Of a DNA stretch of 8,151 nucleotides, positions 6,770 through 8,151 are shown piece by piece. Below the pieces are notes generated by a model. It ran no database searches and had not been told where the DNA came from. It was given only the letters and a program-made list of their open reading frames with translations. This stretch comes from Paracoccaceae bacterium (GTDB lineage Bacteria; Pseudomonadota; Alphaproteobacteria; Rhodobacterales; Rhodobacteraceae), in NCBI GenBank assembly GCA_023134935.1, contig JAGLUD010000216.1:1-8151 (forward strand), in the 5' to 3' direction. A program made the position numbers and the translations under genes. How positions within the stretch are numbered: position 1 is the first letter of the stretch; the number at the start of each line of letters is the position of its first letter.

Positions 6770-8151
6770 TTATTCAGCTTTGGGTTCGTCCGCAGGAGTC
6801 TCCTCGGCGACAGGTTCTTCTTTTTTCTTTGTCACCCGACGCTTCCGAGGTTTCTTGGCAGGCTTTTCTTCGATGGCTTCGTCGGCCACTGCTTCGTTGA
6901 CAACAGCTTCTTCGGCCACAGGTGCCTCGGATTTCTGTTCCGCCACTTCCGTAGTCTCTTCGACCGTCTTCTTAGGTGCACGACGACGGCGAGGCTTTTT
7001 GGGCGCCTCTTCAACGGGTGTTTCGACAGCAACCACTTCTACAATTGCCTCAACAGCCTCTTCAACAACTTCAGGTGTTTCTTCTTCAACCTCTTTAGCT
7101 GTCGCGGCTGCTTGCAGGGCACGTAGATCGCGTGTCATGAAGGCTGGTACGTGATCACCCATACCGATTACGGATGGTCCGTTATCGCGACCACGACCGC
7201 GTCCACGTTGTGGGCGGCGGTTGTTGTCTGAACGGTTGTTATCAGAGCGATTATTATCCGACCGTTTGTTGTTCTCGCGCGGTGCGGGCTTTGATGGCTC
7301 GGTTTTGGCGGGCTGCACCGGTTTTTCTTCAGGCGCCTCTACGAGTTTGGGCTTGTCAGCTTCTTTTTGGGGTCTGCTTCGTTTAGCCGGCTTCTCTTCC
7401 GCTTTCGGCGCACTTGCCTCGTTTTTCAACGGGTTGTCCATGCGAGGAACATCCTTCTTCACCAACGCTTCAATGCTGGCGAGGTACTTTTCCTCGAACG
7501 GTAAACAAAGTGTAATTGCTTTACCTTCACGACCAGCACGACCTGTACGTCCGATGCGGTGGACGTAATCCTCGGAATGGATAGGAACGTCGAAGTTGAA
7601 CACATGGCTTACATTTGGAATATCGAGTCCACGAGCGGCCACGTCAGATGCCACAAGCAATCTTAGTTCCCCGTCGCGGAAGCCATTCAGGATTTTCATC
7701 CGCAAAGACTGATCGAGATCACCGTGCAACGCTGCGGCATCCAAATCATGCTTCTTTAAGGATTTGGCGACAATATCAACATCACGCTTACGATTGCAGA
7801 AAATGATGGCGTTTGTCAGGCTATCACCCTCAGCACTGATAATAGCTCGCAGAATGTCACGCTTATCTTTCGGTCCACTATCCTTACGCGACGGCTTGTG
7901 CATACAAACTGCCTGCGTGATTGTCTCGGAGGTGGTCGCTTGGCGCGCTACTTCAACCCTCACAGGGTTATGTAGGAATTCCTGCGTAATGCGCGTAATT
8001 TCTGGTGCCATAGTGGCCGAGAAGAACAGCGTTTGACGTGTGAAAGGTGTCAGTTTAAAGATGCGCTCGATGTCAGGAATGAACCCCATATCCAGCATAC
8101 GGTCAGCTTCATCGACAACCATGATTTGAACGCCGTTAAGCATCAATTTAC
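6770..8151 (-). CDS. DEAD-box RNA helicase with long low-complexity tail (N-terminus outside window)
   Basis: The gene runs leftward from beyond the right edge to the TAA at 6770-6772; about 459 residues are visible. It is an ATP-dependent RNA helicase, RhlE-like by its DRMLDMGF sequence. Numbering from the TTG-encoded leucine at 8146, it shows DEAD (12-15), SAT (43-45), IIFCN (114-118), DVAARGLD (168-175) and HRIGRTGRAG (196-205). The Q motif, Walker A motif and motifs Ia/Ib must lie outside the window, so the TTG cannot be the true start. The core ends near residue 235. A tail of about 220 residues follows: a Lys/Pro/Glu-rich stretch, three RSDNN repeats, RGRGRGR, a short island GMGDHVPAFMTRDL, then Glu/Ala/Val-rich acidic segments broken by two basic patches. 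Such tails commonly bind RNA or partners. It faces rnj, another RNA-decay enzyme. Its exact family name and partners cannot be settled from this fragment. Confidence 0.95.
   Translation of the reverse strand, partial: KLMLNGVQIMVVDEADRMLDMGFIPDIERIFKLTPFTRQTLFFSATMAPEITRITQEFLHNPVRVEVARQATTSETITQAVCMHKPSRKDSGPKDKRDILRAIISAEGDSLTNAIIFCNRKRDVDIVAKSLKKHDLDAAALHGDLDQSLRMKILNGFRDGELRLLVASDVAARGLDIPNVSHVFNFDVPIHSEDYVHRIGRTGRAGREGKAITLCLPFEEKYLASIEALVKKDVPRMDNPLKNEASAPKAEEKPAKRSRPQKEADKPKLVEAPEEKPVQPAKTEPSKPAPRENNKRSDNNRSDNNRSDNNRRPQRGRGRGRDNGPSVIGMGDHVPAFMTRDLRALQAAATAKEVEEETPEVVEEAVEAIVEVVAVETPVEEAPKKPRRRRAPKKTVEETTEVAEQKSEAPVAEEAVVNEAVADEAIEEKPAKKPRKRRVTKKKEEPVAEETPADEPKAE
6812..7012 (-). repeat. 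Duplicated basic patch within the acidic helicase tail
   Basis: Two similar peptides lie in the last 80 residues of the helicase: EAPKKPRRRRAPKK (within 6959-7012) and KPAKKPRKRRVTKK (within 6812-6865). Each is followed by a Glu/Val/Ala/Thr-rich acidic segment. The pattern suggests an internal duplication of a basic-plus-acidic module of roughly 50 residues. Convergence in low-complexity sequence is the alternative. Confidence 0.6.
7220..7264 (-). repeat. Three tandem RSDNN repeats in the helicase tail
   Basis: Three 15-base units encode Arg-Ser-Asp-Asn-Asn in a row, preceded by a degenerate unit RENNK. The codons differ between units: serine is TCG, TCT and TCA, and the asparagine pairs are AAT AAT, AAC AAC and AAC AAC. 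The repeat is thus preserved at protein level more than at DNA level. It adjoins an RGRGRGR stretch, a composition typical of disordered RNA-binding tails. Confidence 0.85.

Noticed and set aside
6750..7154. A plus-strand open frame rich in Ser, Ala, Thr and Phe starting in the terminator
   Set aside because: It is the complement of the Glu/Ala/Val/Lys-rich helicase tail, which explains both its low complexity and its open length.
8144..8146. A minus-strand TTG as the start of the helicase
   Set aside because: A start here would lack the Walker A and Q motifs and begin just before the DEAD motif; the frame runs on past the window edge.
1..8151. Mobile element, CRISPR array, tRNA, phage or defence genes
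   Set aside because: I found no such genes, no spaced repeats and no attachment-like duplications; every region is accounted for by housekeeping genes.

Overview
This window is a stretch of core chromosome from an alphaproteobacterium. It is most likely a member of the Rhodobacterales (Roseobacter-like): the order nuoL-nuoM-nuoN-birA-coaX-rnj, a biotin ligase without a DNA-binding domain, a type III pantothenate kinase and an RNase J all fit that group. By eye the base composition is only moderately GC-rich, roughly half GC, which is low for the group. I cannot name a genus from this.

Layout: 1-500 is the 3' end of nuoL. nuoM (502-2037) and nuoN (2050-3492) follow, completing the membrane arm of respiratory complex I. 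The same strand continues without a break into three non-respiratory genes: birA (3493-4254, biotin-protein ligase), coaX (4255-5028, first step of coenzyme A synthesis) and rnj (5029-6702, RNase J). The junctions nuoN/birA, birA/coaX and coaX/rnj have no intergenic base at all; each stop codon is followed directly by the next start codon. A strong 14-bp hairpin flanked by A and T runs (6717-6751) closes the operon. It also serves the convergent gene on the minus strand, a DEAD-box RNA helicase (6770 to past the window edge) with a long, low-complexity, alternately acidic and basic C-terminal tail.

How the genes fit together: the Nuo subunits pump protons during NADH oxidation. BirA charges biotin carboxylases such as acetyl-CoA carboxylase, and CoaX feeds the CoA pool, so the middle pair supports acyl and acetyl metabolism. 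RNase J and the facing helicase are both RNA-processing enzymes. There is no mobile element, CRISPR array, tRNA or rRNA, and no gene-free stretch above 300 bases; the only real intergenic gap is 6703-6769.

I do not see a previously undescribed system. The more interesting points are the single reading frame shared by five successive genes and separated only by stop codons, the start of birA without a visible ribosome binding site, variation in the BirA nucleotide-binding motif, and the repeat structure of the helicase tail.
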